Shown: piece by piece, positions 9,485-19,000 of the stretch
Position numbering within the stretch: the stretch's first letter is position 1
How the letters are laid out: every line of letters begins with the position of its first letter
Assembly (NCBI RefSeq): GCF_030816505.1
Contig: NZ_JAUSYB010000001.1
Span: 620,001 to 684,000 of the forward strand
Length of the DNA: 64,000 nucleotides
Direction: 5' to 3'
Origin: Microbacterium sp. W4I20
Lineage (GTDB): Bacteria > Actinomycetota > Actinomycetes > Actinomycetales > Microbacteriaceae
Made by a program: the position numbers and the translations under genes
Notes under the pieces: generated by a model
What the model was told of the DNA's origin: nothing
Database searches by the model: none
What the model saw: the letters and a program-made list of their open reading frames with translations, nothing else

Positions 9485-11044
9485 TCAGCTCTTGCCGAAG
9501 AGCTTCTGGATCTCGGCGAGGTCAGCCTCGCTCGGCTGCTGAGGTGCTCCACCGCCCAGGCCGAAGCCGGAGCCGGTCGGAGCCGAAGTCGATGCGACAC
9601 CGGCGTTCTCGGCAGCGCGCTTCGCGGGGTTGCCCGAGCGGGATCCGCCGGACGACTTGCCCTTCTTGCCGCGCTTCGACGAGGCGCCAGGGCGACCCAT
9701 GCCGGGAACCGCACCCATCCCGGGGATGTTCGGGGTGCCGCCTCGCGCGACGGTCTTCATCATCTTGGCCGCCTGCTCGAACCTCTGCACGAGCTGGTTG
9801 ACGTCGGTGACGGTCATGCCGGAGCCGCGCGCGATGCGCAGGCGGCGCGAACCGTTGAGCACCTTCGGGTTGCGACGCTCGCCGGGCGTCATCGAACGGA
9901 TGATGGCCTCGGTGCGGTCGATCTCGCGCTCGTCGAAGTCCTCGAGCTGCTGCTTCATCTGGCCCATACCCGGGAGCATCCCGAGCATCTTCTTCATCGA
10001 GCCCATCTTCTTCATCTGCTGCAGCTGCTCGAGGAAGTCCTCCAGCGTGAAGGCCTCGGTCGCAAGCTTCTCGGCCATCTTCATGGCCTCTTCCTCATCG
10101 AAGGCCTGCTGGGCCTGTTCGATGAGGGTCAGGATGTCGCCGAGGTCGAGGATGCGACTCGCCATGCGGTCGGGGTAGAACGGCTCGAGGTCTTCGAGAC
10201 GCTCACCCGTCGAGGCGAAGATAATCGGCCGACCGGTCACGGATGCGACGGACAGCGCCGCACCACCGCGCGCATCGCCGTCGAGCTTCGAGAGCACGAC
10301 GCCGGTGAAGTCGACGCCCTCCTGGAAGGCCTTGGCCGTGTTGACGGCGTCCTGACCGATCATCGCGTCGATGACGAACAGCACCTCGTCGGGGTCGACG
10401 GCCTTGCGGATGTCGGCGGCCTGCTTCATCAGCTCGGCATCGACGCCGAGGCGACCGGCGGTGTCGATGATGACGACGTCGTGCTGGTGCCGGCGGGCGT
10501 GCTCGACGCCGTCACGCGAGACCTTCACCGGGTCGCCGACGCCGTTGCCCGGCTCGGGCGCGTAGACGGTGGCACCGGCCTGCTGGGCAACCACCTGAAG
10601 CTGGTTGACGGCGTTGGGGCGCTGCAGGTCGGCGGCGACCAGAAGGGGCGTGTGCCCCTCGCCCTCGAGCTGCTTGGCGAGCTTGCCCGCGAAGGTGGTC
10701 TTACCCGAACCTTGGAGGCCGGCGAGCATGATGACGGTGGGCGCGGTCTTGGCGAACTGCAGACGGCGCTGCTCGCCGCCGAGGATCTGCACGAGCTCCT
10801 CGTTGACGATCTGCACGACCTGCTGCGCCGGGTTGAGCGCCTTGCTGACCTCATCGCCGAGCGCGCGCTCGCGCACCTTCGCCGTGAAGTCCTTCACCAC
10901 GACGAGTGCGACGTCGGCGTCGAGCAGCGCGCGACGGATCTCGCGCACGGTGCCGTCGACGTCAGCCGCGGTGAGCTTGCCCTTCGTGCGAAGGTTGCGG
11001 AAGGTCTCGGTGAGCCGATCGGAGAGCGTGCCAAAGGTAGCCAT
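9485..11044 (-). CDS. ffh: Signal recognition particle protein Ffh
   Basis: The SRP54 GTPase that binds signal sequences and the 4.5S RNA and hands ribosomes to FtsY at the membrane. N domain, then G domain with P-loop GLQGSGKTT (residues 109-117), DTAGRLG and TKLDG-type G4 (SKLDGDARGG), then the methionine-rich M domain (MKKMGSMKKMLGMLPGMGQMKQQ, given as several short Met-rich runs). C-terminal glycine/lysine-rich tail is usual in actinobacteria. 519 aa. A TAGAAT element ends 10 bases before ATG, so the leader is very short. No SRP RNA gene is visible nearby. Confidence 0.95.
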   Translation of the reverse strand: MATFGTLSDRLTETFRNLRTKGKLTAADVDGTVREIRRALLDADVALVVVKDFTAKVRERALGDEVSKALNPAQQVVQIVNEELVQILGGEQRRLQFAKTAPTVIMLAGLQGSGKTTFAGKLAKQLEGEGHTPLLVAADLQRPNAVNQLQVVAQQAGATVYAPEPGNGVGDPVKVSRDGVEHARRHQHDVVIIDTAGRLGVDAELMKQAADIRKAVDPDEVLFVIDAMIGQDAVNTAKAFQEGVDFTGVVLSKLDGDARGGAALSVASVTGRPIIFASTGERLEDLEPFYPDRMASRILDLGDILTLIEQAQQAFDEEEAMKMAEKLATEAFTLEDFLEQLQQMKKMGSMKKMLGMLPGMGQMKQQLEDFDEREIDRTEAIIRSMTPGERRNPKVLNGSRRLRIARGSGMTVTDVNQLVQRFEQAAKMMKTVARGGTPNIPGMGAVPGMGRPGASSKRGKKGKSSGGSRSGNPAKRAAENAGVASTSAPTGSGFGLGGGAPQQPSEADLAEIQKLFGKS

Positions 11045-11057
11045 GGTGCTGTCGATT

Positions 11058-11558
11058 CTACGCGAGCGGAGCCTCCACGCTCAGCGCGGCACGAAGCTCG
11101 CTCTTCGCCCGCTGATAGCGACCGCGCACCGTGGATGACGGAATGCCGAGGAGCTCGGCCGCGTCCGTGAGCGAGAACCCATCCCAGTGCACCAGGCGCA
11201 CGACTTCCGCGAGGTCGGGATCGAGCCGCTCGATCGCGTCGCGCACCTCTGCACCGGCATCCGAGGGTGGAGCGGTGGTCTCGCCCTGCACATGGAGTCG
11301 GATGCGATCGGCCAGGGCCCAGCGTCGCCGGGCGCCCCGCGCGTGGTTCTGCAGGGTTCCGCGAGCGATGCCGAACAGCCACATCCGCGCACGCTCTGGC
11401 TCGTCCGGGAGGTCACGACCCCGGCGCCAGGCGGTGACCATGGTCTCGCCGAGGAGGTCGGGCGCGTCGTCAGGACCGACGCGTCGGGCGAGGTAGTTCA
11501 GGATGTCGGCGCTGCAGCTCTCGAGTGCTTTCGAGACCGGCTCGTCCGAACGCCTCAC
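11058..11558 (-). CDS. RNA polymerase sigma-70 family (ECF-like) sigma factor
   Basis: A 166-aa sigma factor with region 2 (DAPDLLGETMVTAWRR and ARMWLFGIARGTL) and region 4 (LVHWDGFSLTDAAELLGIPSSTVRGRYQRA), where the helix-turn-helix recognises the -35 box. GTG 11558 overlaps the stop of the preceding gene as GTGA, with GAGGG upstream, so the two are translationally coupled. The partner membrane protein comes first in the operon, the reverse of the usual sigma then anti-sigma order. Stimulus unknown. Confidence 0.87.
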   Translation of the reverse strand: MRRSDEPVSKALESCSADILNYLARRVGPDDAPDLLGETMVTAWRRGRDLPDEPERARMWLFGIARGTLQNHARGARRRWALADRIRLHVQGETTAPPSDAGAEVRDAIERLDPDLAEVVRLVHWDGFSLTDAAELLGIPSSTVRGRYQRAKSELRAALSVEAPLA

Positions 11559-12217
11559 GGGGTGCCACCCTCGCCGCCCCAGTCCTCGCCCTCGCAGTGC
11601 ACCTGGCTGTGGGCTTCGGCTCCTTCCAGGTCCCCCGCACCGCTGTCGTAGCCGTGCGCCTTGAGCTCCTCATACAGCGCCTGGCTGAGAGCGGCGTCGT
11701 GGGAGAACCAGGAGTTCAGGTCGGGCTGGCGCGGATCCAAGACCTCATCCACGGCTGCGGCCTGATCGGACTCGATCTGACGGAGATGATCGTCCACGAA
11801 CGGAGCCGCTGCGGCCTCGACGTCGGTCGTTGCGAACCACCCGTCGATGATCCGATCGACGTCCGCCTGGATCAGTGGATTGTGCGTGTCCAGCTGGCTG
11901 AACCGGATCTCGCACTCGCCCCAGGTGGGCGATGTGTAGCTGTAGCTGCGATCGGGGTTCTCCAGTCCATCGCTCCAGAGCCAATCTCCGGAGGCCGTCG
12001 CCACGCCCGCGCCGCCCACGAGCAGGACCGCCAAAGCGCCGCTCAGGATCGCTGCGCGGCGTGCGCGCGGTTGCTTCGGTACTTCGGATCGAGCGGCGAG
12101 CACCATCGCCCGCACGTCATCGGCCGTGATCGTGGTCACGGCGGGTGCCGCAGCATCCAACAGGTCGTCCAGTTGATCCCTGATCATGAGTTCCTCCTCG
12201 GGGGTGGGTTCACTCAT
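11555..12217 (-). CDS. Single-pass membrane protein, possible anti-sigma partner
   Basis: A protein of about 220 aa with an acidic N-terminal cytoplasmic part (PTPEEELMIRDQLDDLL), one membrane segment near RRAAILSGALAVLLVGGAGV and a ~130-aa acidic outer domain. I do not recognise the outer domain. The topology and the GTGA coupling to the following sigma factor suggest an anti-sigma or signal-sensing partner, but no zinc-binding ZAS motif is seen. The start is uncertain: ATG 12217 is used here; ATG 12238 and a TTG at 12259, which overlaps the TetR stop as TTGA, are in frame. None has a good ribosome binding site. Confidence 0.6.
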   Translation of the reverse strand: MSEPTPEEELMIRDQLDDLLDAAAPAVTTITADDVRAMVLAARSEVPKQPRARRAAILSGALAVLLVGGAGVATASGDWLWSDGLENPDRSYSYTSPTWGECEIRFSQLDTHNPLIQADVDRIIDGWFATTDVEAAAAPFVDDHLRQIESDQAAAVDEVLDPRQPDLNSWFSHDAALSQALYEELKAHGYDSGAGDLEGAEAHSQVHCEGEDWGGEGGTP

Positions 12218-12255
12218 GACGTGTCCGGCATCCGGCATTTCGTCCGCGGGTCTGC

Positions 12256-12843
12256 TCAATCCGCCCAGGGGAGGTCGTGGATGGTTCCGAGCGCCTCACG
12301 AAGAACGGTCTCGGGCGAGCCACGACCGGCGCCCTGCTCGGCCCAGACCCTCAGCGAGGAGAGCACTGCCGCTGCGTGGGCGGCACCGAGGATGTCGGCC
12401 TTGAGCACGTCGTAGCCGGCTGCCGTGGCAGCGGAAGACACGGCCGCCGCCAGGCGCGCGTGGCGGAGTCCGGTGTCGCGCACGAGCTCGTCCTCCAGCC
12501 CCATCGCCTGTGCGTTGCGCAGCGCCAGCGCAAGCGGGTCGGGTGCGAAGTCCCGGACGATCTGGAGCAGGATGCCGCGCACCGAGTCACCCGCCGCCCC
12601 TTGACCGAGGTCGCGGAGCGACGCTGCCGCGTGCTCGATCCTCTCGTCGATGCCCGACCACAGCACGTCGCTCTTCGAGGTGAAGTAGTTGAAGAAGCTC
12701 GACCGGCTCACTCCGGCGCGCTGCGTGATGTCGGCCACCGAGGTCGCGTCGTAACCGCGCTCCAGGAACAGCTCGCAGGCCGCTTCGGCGAGCGTCTCGC
12801 GCGACGAGGCGCGGGGACGACCTGCTCGACCGGTGGAGTTCAT
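12256..12843 (-). CDS. TetR-family transcriptional regulator
   Basis: 195 aa with a clear N-terminal TetR helix-turn-helix (ELFLERGYDATSVADITQRAGVSRSSFFNYF, key part TSVADITQRAGVSRSSF, residues about 35-60) and a helical ligand domain ending in a family-typical EALGTIHDLPW. It is divergent from lipB and followed by the membrane protein/sigma pair. A TAGCGT element six bases before ATG suggests a leaderless transcript. A 21-bp near-palindrome in the intergenic region is its probable operator. Ligand unknown. Confidence 0.88.
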   Translation of the reverse strand: MNSTGRAGRPRASSRETLAEAACELFLERGYDATSVADITQRAGVSRSSFFNYFTSKSDVLWSGIDERIEHAAASLRDLGQGAAGDSVRGILLQIVRDFAPDPLALALRNAQAMGLEDELVRDTGLRHARLAAAVSSAATAAGYDVLKADILGAAHAAAVLSSLRVWAEQGAGRGSPETVLREALGTIHDLPWAD

Positions 12844-12849
12844 GCCCTC

Positions 12850-12855
12850 ACGCTA
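12850..12855 (-). promoter_or_regulatory. -10 element (TAGCGT) of a leaderless TetR transcript
   Basis: On the minus strand TAGCGT is followed by six bases (GAGGGC) and then the ATG at 12843, so transcription should begin at the start codon. Confidence 0.5.
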
Positions 12856-12899
12856 CCGCCGACCCGGCGCGTTGAGCTCTCCCGCCTTCACGAGGAGTA

Positions 12900-12920
12900 T
12901 TGTTAGACACACTCCAACAA
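12900..12920. promoter_or_regulatory. TetR-type operator palindrome between tetR and lipB
   Basis: TTGTTnGA-N5-TCnAACAA: 7 of 8 outer positions on each side match across a centre at 12910. It lies 57 bp before the TetR start and 22 bp before lipB, so binding would probably cover the lipB promoter and could also act on tetR. Confidence 0.6.
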
Positions 12921-12942
12921 CTTCTCGAAGGGGCAGACGAGC

Positions 12943-13596
12943 ATGCTCGACATCCTCACACCCGGTTTCGCTCCGAATCCGGTTCCGTACACAGAGGGCT
13001 GGGAGCTGCAGCGTCGCATCCATGCCGACGTCGTCGACGGCACGCGCCCCGACACGCTGATCCTCCTCGAGCACGAAGCGGTGTATACGGCGGGCAAGCG
13101 CACAGAGCCCCAGGAGCGACCTCAAGACGGCACGCCTGTGGTCGACGTCGATCGCGGCGGGAAGATCACCTGGCACGGACCGGGTCAGCTGGTCGGGTAT
13201 CCGATCGTGCGTCTGCCGGAGCCGATGGACGTCGTCGCCCACGTGCGCCGCCTCGAGCGCCTCCTGATCGACGTGCTCCGTGGCTTCGGTGTCGACGGGT
13301 ACCAGGTCGACGGCCGGAGCGGGGTGTGGGTGCGCCGCCCGCTGTCCGAGGACAAGGTCGCGGCCATCGGAGTACGCGTACAGCAGGGCGTGACGATGCA
13401 TGGGTTCGCGATCAACTGCGACAACTCCCTCGCCGGCTTCCGCGGCATCATCCCGTGCGGCATCACCGACGCCGGGGTCACGACTGTCAGCGAGACGACC
13501 GGCACTTCGGTCTCCCCCACCGACATCGTCGAGGCCGTGATCGCGGCCTTCACCACCGAATACACGACCACCGACCTCGCCGGAGTTCTCGCATGA
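12943..13596 (+). CDS. lipB: Octanoyl-[acyl-carrier protein] transferase LipB
   Basis: Transfers octanoyl from ACP to the lipoyl domains of 2-oxoacid dehydrogenases and the glycine cleavage H protein, the first step of lipoate synthesis. The catalytic pair is visible: Lys138 in EDKVAAIGV and Cys172 in [28 protein letters not shown] is the family signature. 217 aa, normal length. GAAGGGG stands 9 bases before ATG 12943. The stop overlaps the lipA start as ATGA, so the pair is coupled. A TetR-type palindrome covers the region just upstream. Confidence 0.95.
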   Translation: MLDILTPGFAPNPVPYTEGWELQRRIHADVVDGTRPDTLILLEHEAVYTAGKRTEPQERPQDGTPVVDVDRGGKITWHGPGQLVGYPIVRLPEPMDVVAHVRRLERLLIDVLRGFGVDGYQVDGRSGVWVRRPLSEDKVAAIGVRVQQGVTMHGFAINCDNSLAGFRGIIPCGITDAGVTTVSETTGTSVSPTDIVEAVIAAFTTEYTTTDLAGVLA

Positions 13597-14585
13597 CCGC
13601 CGCCGCACCCGAGGGACGAAAGCTCCTCCGCCTCGAGATCCGCAATGCCGAGACGCCCATCGAGCGAAAGCCCGAGTGGATCAAGACCAAGGCGAAGATG
13701 GGCCCGGAATACACCGCCCTGTATTCGCTCGTGAAGAGCGAAGACCTGCACACCGTGTGCCAGGAGGCCGGCTGCCCGAACATCTTCGAGTGCTGGGAGG
13801 ACCGCGAGGCCACCTTCCTCATCGGCGGATCGCAGTGCACGCGACGCTGCGACTTCTGTCAGATCGACACCGGCAAGCCCGACGCCTACGACACCGACGA
13901 GCCGCGCCGAGTGGCCGAGAGCGTGCAGAAGATGGGACTCCGCTACGCCACCGTGACGAGTGTCGCACGCGACGACCTGCCCGACACGGGCGCGTGGCTC
14001 AACGCCGAGACCGTGCGTAAGATCCACGAACTCAACCCGAACACAGGCGTCGAGCTGCTCGCGAACGAGCACAACGCCGATCCGGCTTTCCTTGGCCAGA
14101 TCTTCGACGCCCGACCCGAGGTCTTCGCGCATAACGTCGAAACCGTTCCCCGTATCTTCAAGCGGATCCGTCCGGCTTTCCGCTACGAGCGGTCGCTCGA
14201 CGTCCTGACGCAGGGACGCAACGCCGGACTCATCACCAAGTCGAACCTGATCCTCGGCATGGGCGAGGAGCCCGAAGAGGTGGTGCAGGCCCTGCAGGAT
14301 CTGCACGAGGCCGGATGCGACATCATCACGATCACGCAGTACCTCCGGCCGACGCCACGCCATCTCCCCGTCGCGCGCTGGGTGAAGCCGGCGGAGTTCG
14401 TGGAGTTCAAGGAGGAGGCGGAGCGGATCGGATTCCTCGGTGTGCTCGCCGGTCCCCTGGTGCGGTCCTCGTACCGGGCGGGGCGGCTGTGGGCGCAGTC
14501 GATGGCATCGAAGGGCCGTGAGATCCCGTCACACCTGGCCCACATCGCGGAGAGCGCAGACCTGGGCTTCGCTCAGGCCGTGTAG
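13593..14585 (+). CDS. lipA: Lipoyl synthase LipA
   Basis: Radical-SAM enzyme that inserts two sulfurs into the octanoyl chain made available by LipB. Both [4Fe-4S] sites are intact: Cys56, Cys61 and Cys67 ([12 protein letters not shown]) for the auxiliary cluster and Cys82, Cys86 and Cys89 (CTRRCDFC) for the radical-SAM cluster; the C-terminal VRSSYRAG serine motif that ligates the auxiliary cluster is present. 330 aa. The start ATG 13593 is fixed by the ATGA overlap with lipB. Confidence 0.96.
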   Translation: MTAAAPEGRKLLRLEIRNAETPIERKPEWIKTKAKMGPEYTALYSLVKSEDLHTVCQEAGCPNIFECWEDREATFLIGGSQCTRRCDFCQIDTGKPDAYDTDEPRRVAESVQKMGLRYATVTSVARDDLPDTGAWLNAETVRKIHELNPNTGVELLANEHNADPAFLGQIFDARPEVFAHNVETVPRIFKRIRPAFRYERSLDVLTQGRNAGLITKSNLILGMGEEPEEVVQALQDLHEAGCDIITITQYLRPTPRHLPVARWVKPAEFVEFKEEAERIGFLGVLAGPLVRSSYRAGRLWAQSMASKGREIPSHLAHIAESADLGFAQAV

Positions 14586-14601
14586 CCCCCGGCAGTCAGG
14601 C

Positions 14602-15102
14602 TCAGTCGGCGCTCATCACGGACTGCACGCCGCCGTCGGAACCGAGGTTCACGAGCAGCACGTCGTCGCTGGAGGTGTCGTCGAGCGCGTACTCCAACAC
14701 GGCGAAGGGTTCGGATCCGCCGTGCTCGTCCGCGAGGATCGTCATGCTCATGAGCCGCAGAGACCGGATGATGTCGACGGCGGGATCGCCCGAGACGTCG
14801 ACGAGCACATCGGGGAGGTCGTCCCCGTAGGCCTCCTGCTGCTGGAGGATGTACTCGGTCACTTCGCTCGTGCGATCGTCGACCTCGGAGAGCATGCCCC
14901 GGCGTGCGGTGTCGTCGACGCTCTCCAGCCCGGCGATGAGAGAGGCGGCGATGTCGAGGGCGTCTGCGGAGACGTCGTCCTGGTCGGGCGCCGTGAGGTC
15001 GACGGTGACGCTCTGGTCCCCCAGCTCCACCGTCTCGGACCAGAAGATCGAGCCGTCCGGACCGGACGACAGGAGTCCGAAGTAGTCGTGTTCGATCGCC
15101 AT
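14602..15102 (-). CDS. DUF2004-like protein of unknown function
   Basis: A 166-aa soluble acidic protein. It begins MAIEHDYFGLLSSGPDGSI, then a beta-rich domain (DQSVTVDLTAPDQDDV) and a helical middle, and resembles the uncharacterised DUF2004 family, though I cannot check this. No signal peptide or membrane helix. It is convergent with lipA (16 bases between) and lies upstream of ftsY on the same strand with 44 bases after its start, so it is probably transcribed on its own. Function not known. Confidence 0.7.
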   Translation of the reverse strand: MAIEHDYFGLLSSGPDGSIFWSETVELGDQSVTVDLTAPDQDDVSADALDIAASLIAGLESVDDTARRGMLSEVDDRTSEVTEYILQQQEAYGDDLPDVLVDVSGDPAVDIIRSLRLMSMTILADEHGGSEPFAVLEYALDDTSSDDVLLVNLGSDGGVQSVMSAD

Positions 15103-15146
15103 AACGCTATGAAACCAGCCTCGTGCTCACTGCGGTAGCCCTCTCC

Positions 15147-16019
15147 TCAACCGACCAGCGATTGGACGAAAACATGGGGGGTGAAACCGGTGAGATCATC
15201 GATCCCCTCACCCTGCCCGAGAAGCTTCACCGGGATGCCGGTGCGCTCCTGCACCGCGAGGACGAAGCCGCCCTTGGCGGAGCCATCGAGCTTCGTGATG
15301 ACCAGTCCGGTGACGCCCGCGTGCTCGAGGAAGGACTGCGCCTGGAGCACGCCGTTTTGACCCGTCGTCGCGTCGAGGACGAGCAGCACCTCGCTGATCG
15401 GCGCCTGCTTCTCGATCACGCGGCGGATCTTGCCGAGCTCGTCCATCAGGCCGCCCTTGGTGTGCAGGCGCCCCGCGGTGTCGATGATCGCGATCTCGAT
15501 CCCCTCGCGCTTCGCGTAGTCGACGGTCTGGAACGCGACGGATGCCGGATCCTGCCCCTCCTGCTGAGGACGGACGATCGCCGCTCCCCCGCGCTGCGCC
15601 CAGGTGGCGAGTTGGTCGACGGCCGCCGCACGGAAGGTGTCTGCCGCACCGACCACCACGCTCCGCTGGAAGCCACGGAGGAACTTCGTGAACTTGCCGA
15701 TGGTCGTGGTCTTCCCGACGCCGTTGACTCCGACGACAAGAACCACCGCGGGGCGCTCGGTGAGCTTGAGGGTGGTGTCGAACTTCGCGAAGTGCTCCTC
15801 GAGCGTCTCGCGCAGCATCCGCTGCAGGTCCTGCGGATCCGTCGTGCGGTACCGATCGACCTTCTGACGCAGCTCCTCCACGATGCGCTCGCTGATGTCA
15901 GGGCCGAAGTCGGCGGTGATGAGCGCGGTCTCGAGGTCCTCCCAGGTCGTCTCGTCGATGGTGGGCTTGACGAACATGCCGCGCAGTGCGCGACCGAGAG
16001 ACCAGGACTTCTCCGCCAT
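15147..16019 (-). CDS. ftsY: Signal recognition particle receptor FtsY
   Basis: Membrane-docking SRP GTPase that pairs with Ffh. P-loop GVNGVGKTTTIGK, G3 DTAGRLHTKGGLMDEL, G4 TKLDGSAKGG and the C-terminal GQGEGIDDLTGF closing motif are all present. At 290 aa it lacks the long acidic N-terminal domain of proteobacterial FtsY and starts directly with the membrane-binding N domain (SWSLGRALRGMF), as in many actinobacteria. It follows smc on the same strand after a 61-base gap and has its own TAGGCT element. Confidence 0.95.
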   Translation of the reverse strand: MAEKSWSLGRALRGMFVKPTIDETTWEDLETALITADFGPDISERIVEELRQKVDRYRTTDPQDLQRMLRETLEEHFAKFDTTLKLTERPAVVLVVGVNGVGKTTTIGKFTKFLRGFQRSVVVGAADTFRAAAVDQLATWAQRGGAAIVRPQQEGQDPASVAFQTVDYAKREGIEIAIIDTAGRLHTKGGLMDELGKIRRVIEKQAPISEVLLVLDATTGQNGVLQAQSFLEHAGVTGLVITKLDGSAKGGFVLAVQERTGIPVKLLGQGEGIDDLTGFTPHVFVQSLVG

Positions 16020-16025
16020 GCGTCC

Positions 16026-16031
16026 AGCCTA
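16026..16031 (-). promoter_or_regulatory. -10 element (TAGGCT) of a leaderless ftsY transcript
   Basis: TAGGCT on the minus strand ends six bases before the ftsY ATG at 16019, with no ribosome binding site between them. Confidence 0.45.
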
Positions 16032-16080
16032 CGGGGCGCGGACGAGAATGATCCGCGCGGGCGTCACGACGGAGAGTGGA

Positions 16081-19000
16081 TCAGCTCGCGGCGGAGACCC
16101 GATCCCCGACCCGTTGGCCGACCACCGCGGAGACACCGTCCTGACGCATCGAGACGCCGTAGAGTGCGTCGGCGATCTCCATGGTGCGCTTCTGGTGCGT
16201 GATGACCAGGAGCTGGGAGGTCTCCCGCAACTGCTCGAACACCGTGAGCAATCGCCCGAGGTTCGCGTCGTCGAGAGCGGCCTCGACCTCATCCAGGATG
16301 TAGAACGGGCTCGGACGGGCCTTGAAGATCGCGACCAGTAGCGCGACCGCCGCCAGGGAACGCTCTCCACCGGAGAGCAGGGACAGACGCTCGATCTTCT
16401 TGCCCACCGGACGGACCGAGACCTCGATGCCCGTCGTGAGCATGTTCTCGGGATCGGTGAGGCTGATGCTGCCGGTTCCGCCGGGGAAGAGCAGCGGGAA
16501 CACCTGGCCGAACGCCTCTTTCGTGTCCTCGAAGGCGCTCGCGAAGATCGTCTGCATCCGCTCGTCGAGGTCGCCGATGATCGTCAGGAGGTCTTGGCGC
16601 GTCTGGGTGAGATCGGTCAGCTGCTCGGTGAGGAAGGCGTGGCGCTGCTCGAGGGCTGCGAACTCCTCGAGCGCCAAGGGGTTCACCCGTCCGAGCTGGC
16701 CGAGCTTGCGCTCTGCCTCGGCGAGTCGCCGCTGCTGGATACGGCGATCGAACGGGATCGCCGTATCGTCGATGAGCTCGCCGTCCGCCGGCTCTCCCCC
16801 TGGATCGCGAGGAACCAGCTGATCCGGACCATATTCCGCAATGAGAATATCTTCGTCGAGCGCCAGTTCCGACGACACGCGCTCCAGCAGGCTGTTCAGG
16901 TGCAGCTTCTTCTCGTGGATCTGCAACTCCAGACCGTGCACGCTCTCGGTGAGTCCCGCCAGACGCTCGCGAAGAGATGTCTCCTGCGCGCGCAGCGCGA
17001 CGAGTTCTTCGTTCTGTGCCGACCGCGCAGCTTCGGCTTCGCCGAGCGCGAGCCTGGCCTCGGTGACCGAACGGTCGAGCGAATCGAGGATGCGGGGCAG
17101 CTCCTCCGCCACACCGGAGGCCGCCTCCCGCTGCCCGCGCCGGATGACCGCGCGCCGTGCAGCTTCGGCCGCGGCATCCCGCTCCTGTTCCCTCTGCCGC
17201 TCCAGACTGGTCACTCGCGCCTGAGCCGCGCGCACCCGCTCTCGGAGCGTCTCGATCTCGAGCCTGGCGCGCACCTCGTTCTCCCGCGCCGCTTCGAGGG
17301 CATCGAGCAGGCCATCGCGGGCGGTCGCGTCGAGCACCGGACGCGGGGCGGAGATGGCGGCCTCGACCGCCTCCTTCGCAGTGAGGGCCTTCGCCTCGGC
17401 GTCCGCGACCGCCGCCTGGGCCTGGGCGAGACCCGTCTCCAGCCGCTCGCACTCGGCAACGGCCGACTCATGACGCACCGTGATCCGGTTCACCTGCTCG
17501 GCGTGGGTGGCCAGCGCGGCATCGTGCTCGCGGAGGGCGCGGAGTGCGTCCTTCGCCTGACGGCGCGTCATCTCCACAGTCTCGTTCGCGTCCTCGCGCG
17601 CCTCGCGCAGCGAATCCACGACGATCTGGATCTCGGTCAGTCGCTCCCTGGCCGCGTCGCGCTCTGCGGCGAGCTCCAGACGCGAGCGCTCGCCTCCGGA
17701 ACCGGTGCGCAGCGTCTGCGCCGTGATCACGTCGCCGCCGATCGTGACGATGGTCGTGGTGGTGTCGCCGGCGACGTCGAGCGCTGCGCGAGCCGCACGT
17801 GACGAATCGAGATCCGACGCGATAAGCACGTGCGACAGCACTCCGAGGACGCCGTCCGGGGCGGTGACCGTCTCGATCGCGGGCGTGACCCCCTCGATGC
17901 GGGGCAGCTCGACGTTCGGACGCAGCGAGTCGGCGACCACGAAGTCCACGACTCCCCGTCGCTGCGCGGTCGCCTGTGCTGCGAGAGCGAAGGCGTCGGC
18001 CGCCGAGTCGATGAGGACCCCCTCCGCGAGCGGACCGAGCACCGCCGCGATGGCGGCTTCGAAGCCGGAAAGCACCTGCACGGCGTCGCCGACGAGACCG
18101 CGCACGCCGGCACCGCCCTCCTTGACGATCTCGGCAGCTCCGCCCGAGAGAGCGAGCGCACTGCTCAGCGCGGCGGCCTTGGCGGTCAGAGAGTCGACCT
18201 CGCGCTCGGCGGTGTGCAATCGCTCTCGCAGCGCCTCTCGCTCGGACTCTGCAGCGGATGCTGCGCGCTGCGCACTGTCGTAGGCCGCGGCGTGCTCGAC
18301 CGCCGTCCCCTCCGGAGCCTCGGCGTCGTCGAGGCTCTCGAGCGCATCGGTCGCCTCCCGGCGCCGGATGTTCGCCGCCTCGAGGGCGTTCTCCTGCCGG
18401 AGGACCGCTCCGCGCACGGCCGCGAGGGCCGAGGCTGCGGCATCCGCTGTTCCGCGCAGCGTGGTGAGACGCATGTCGTACTCGGAGACGAGGGCGCTCT
18501 GCTCGGCGATGTCGACGTCGAGCGTGTCCAGCTCGGCACGAGCGTGCACGACCTCGCGGCTGGCGGTGACCGCCGCATCCTGAGCGTCGCCGAGGCCGGC
18601 CGAGATCACGTCGATCTCCGCCCTCGCCTCATCGATGGTGCTCTGCGTGACCGTGACGGCTGTGACCGCCGCGTCGTCCTCCTCCGAACCGAGCAGCGCG
18701 AGGCGCTGGTTCGCGAGCGTGTAGAGGCCGCGCATGCGCTCTTGCACCTGCTCGAGCCCGAAGGCCACGCTGCGCGCCTGATCGACCGCGACGGAGTTCT
18801 GGTCCTGCTCCAACCGGGTGATGCCGGCGCGAACGCCTTCGACCTGATCGGTGAGCACCAGGCGCTCGGTGTGCCGCTCGTGCTCGGTGCGCGTGTGATC
18901 TGCGAGAGCGGTGCGCAGGGCCACGACGTCGTCGGCGAAGATGCGCGCCTTGGCGTCGCGGACGACAGCCGCGATGGTCTGGGCCTCCCGCGCGATCTCC

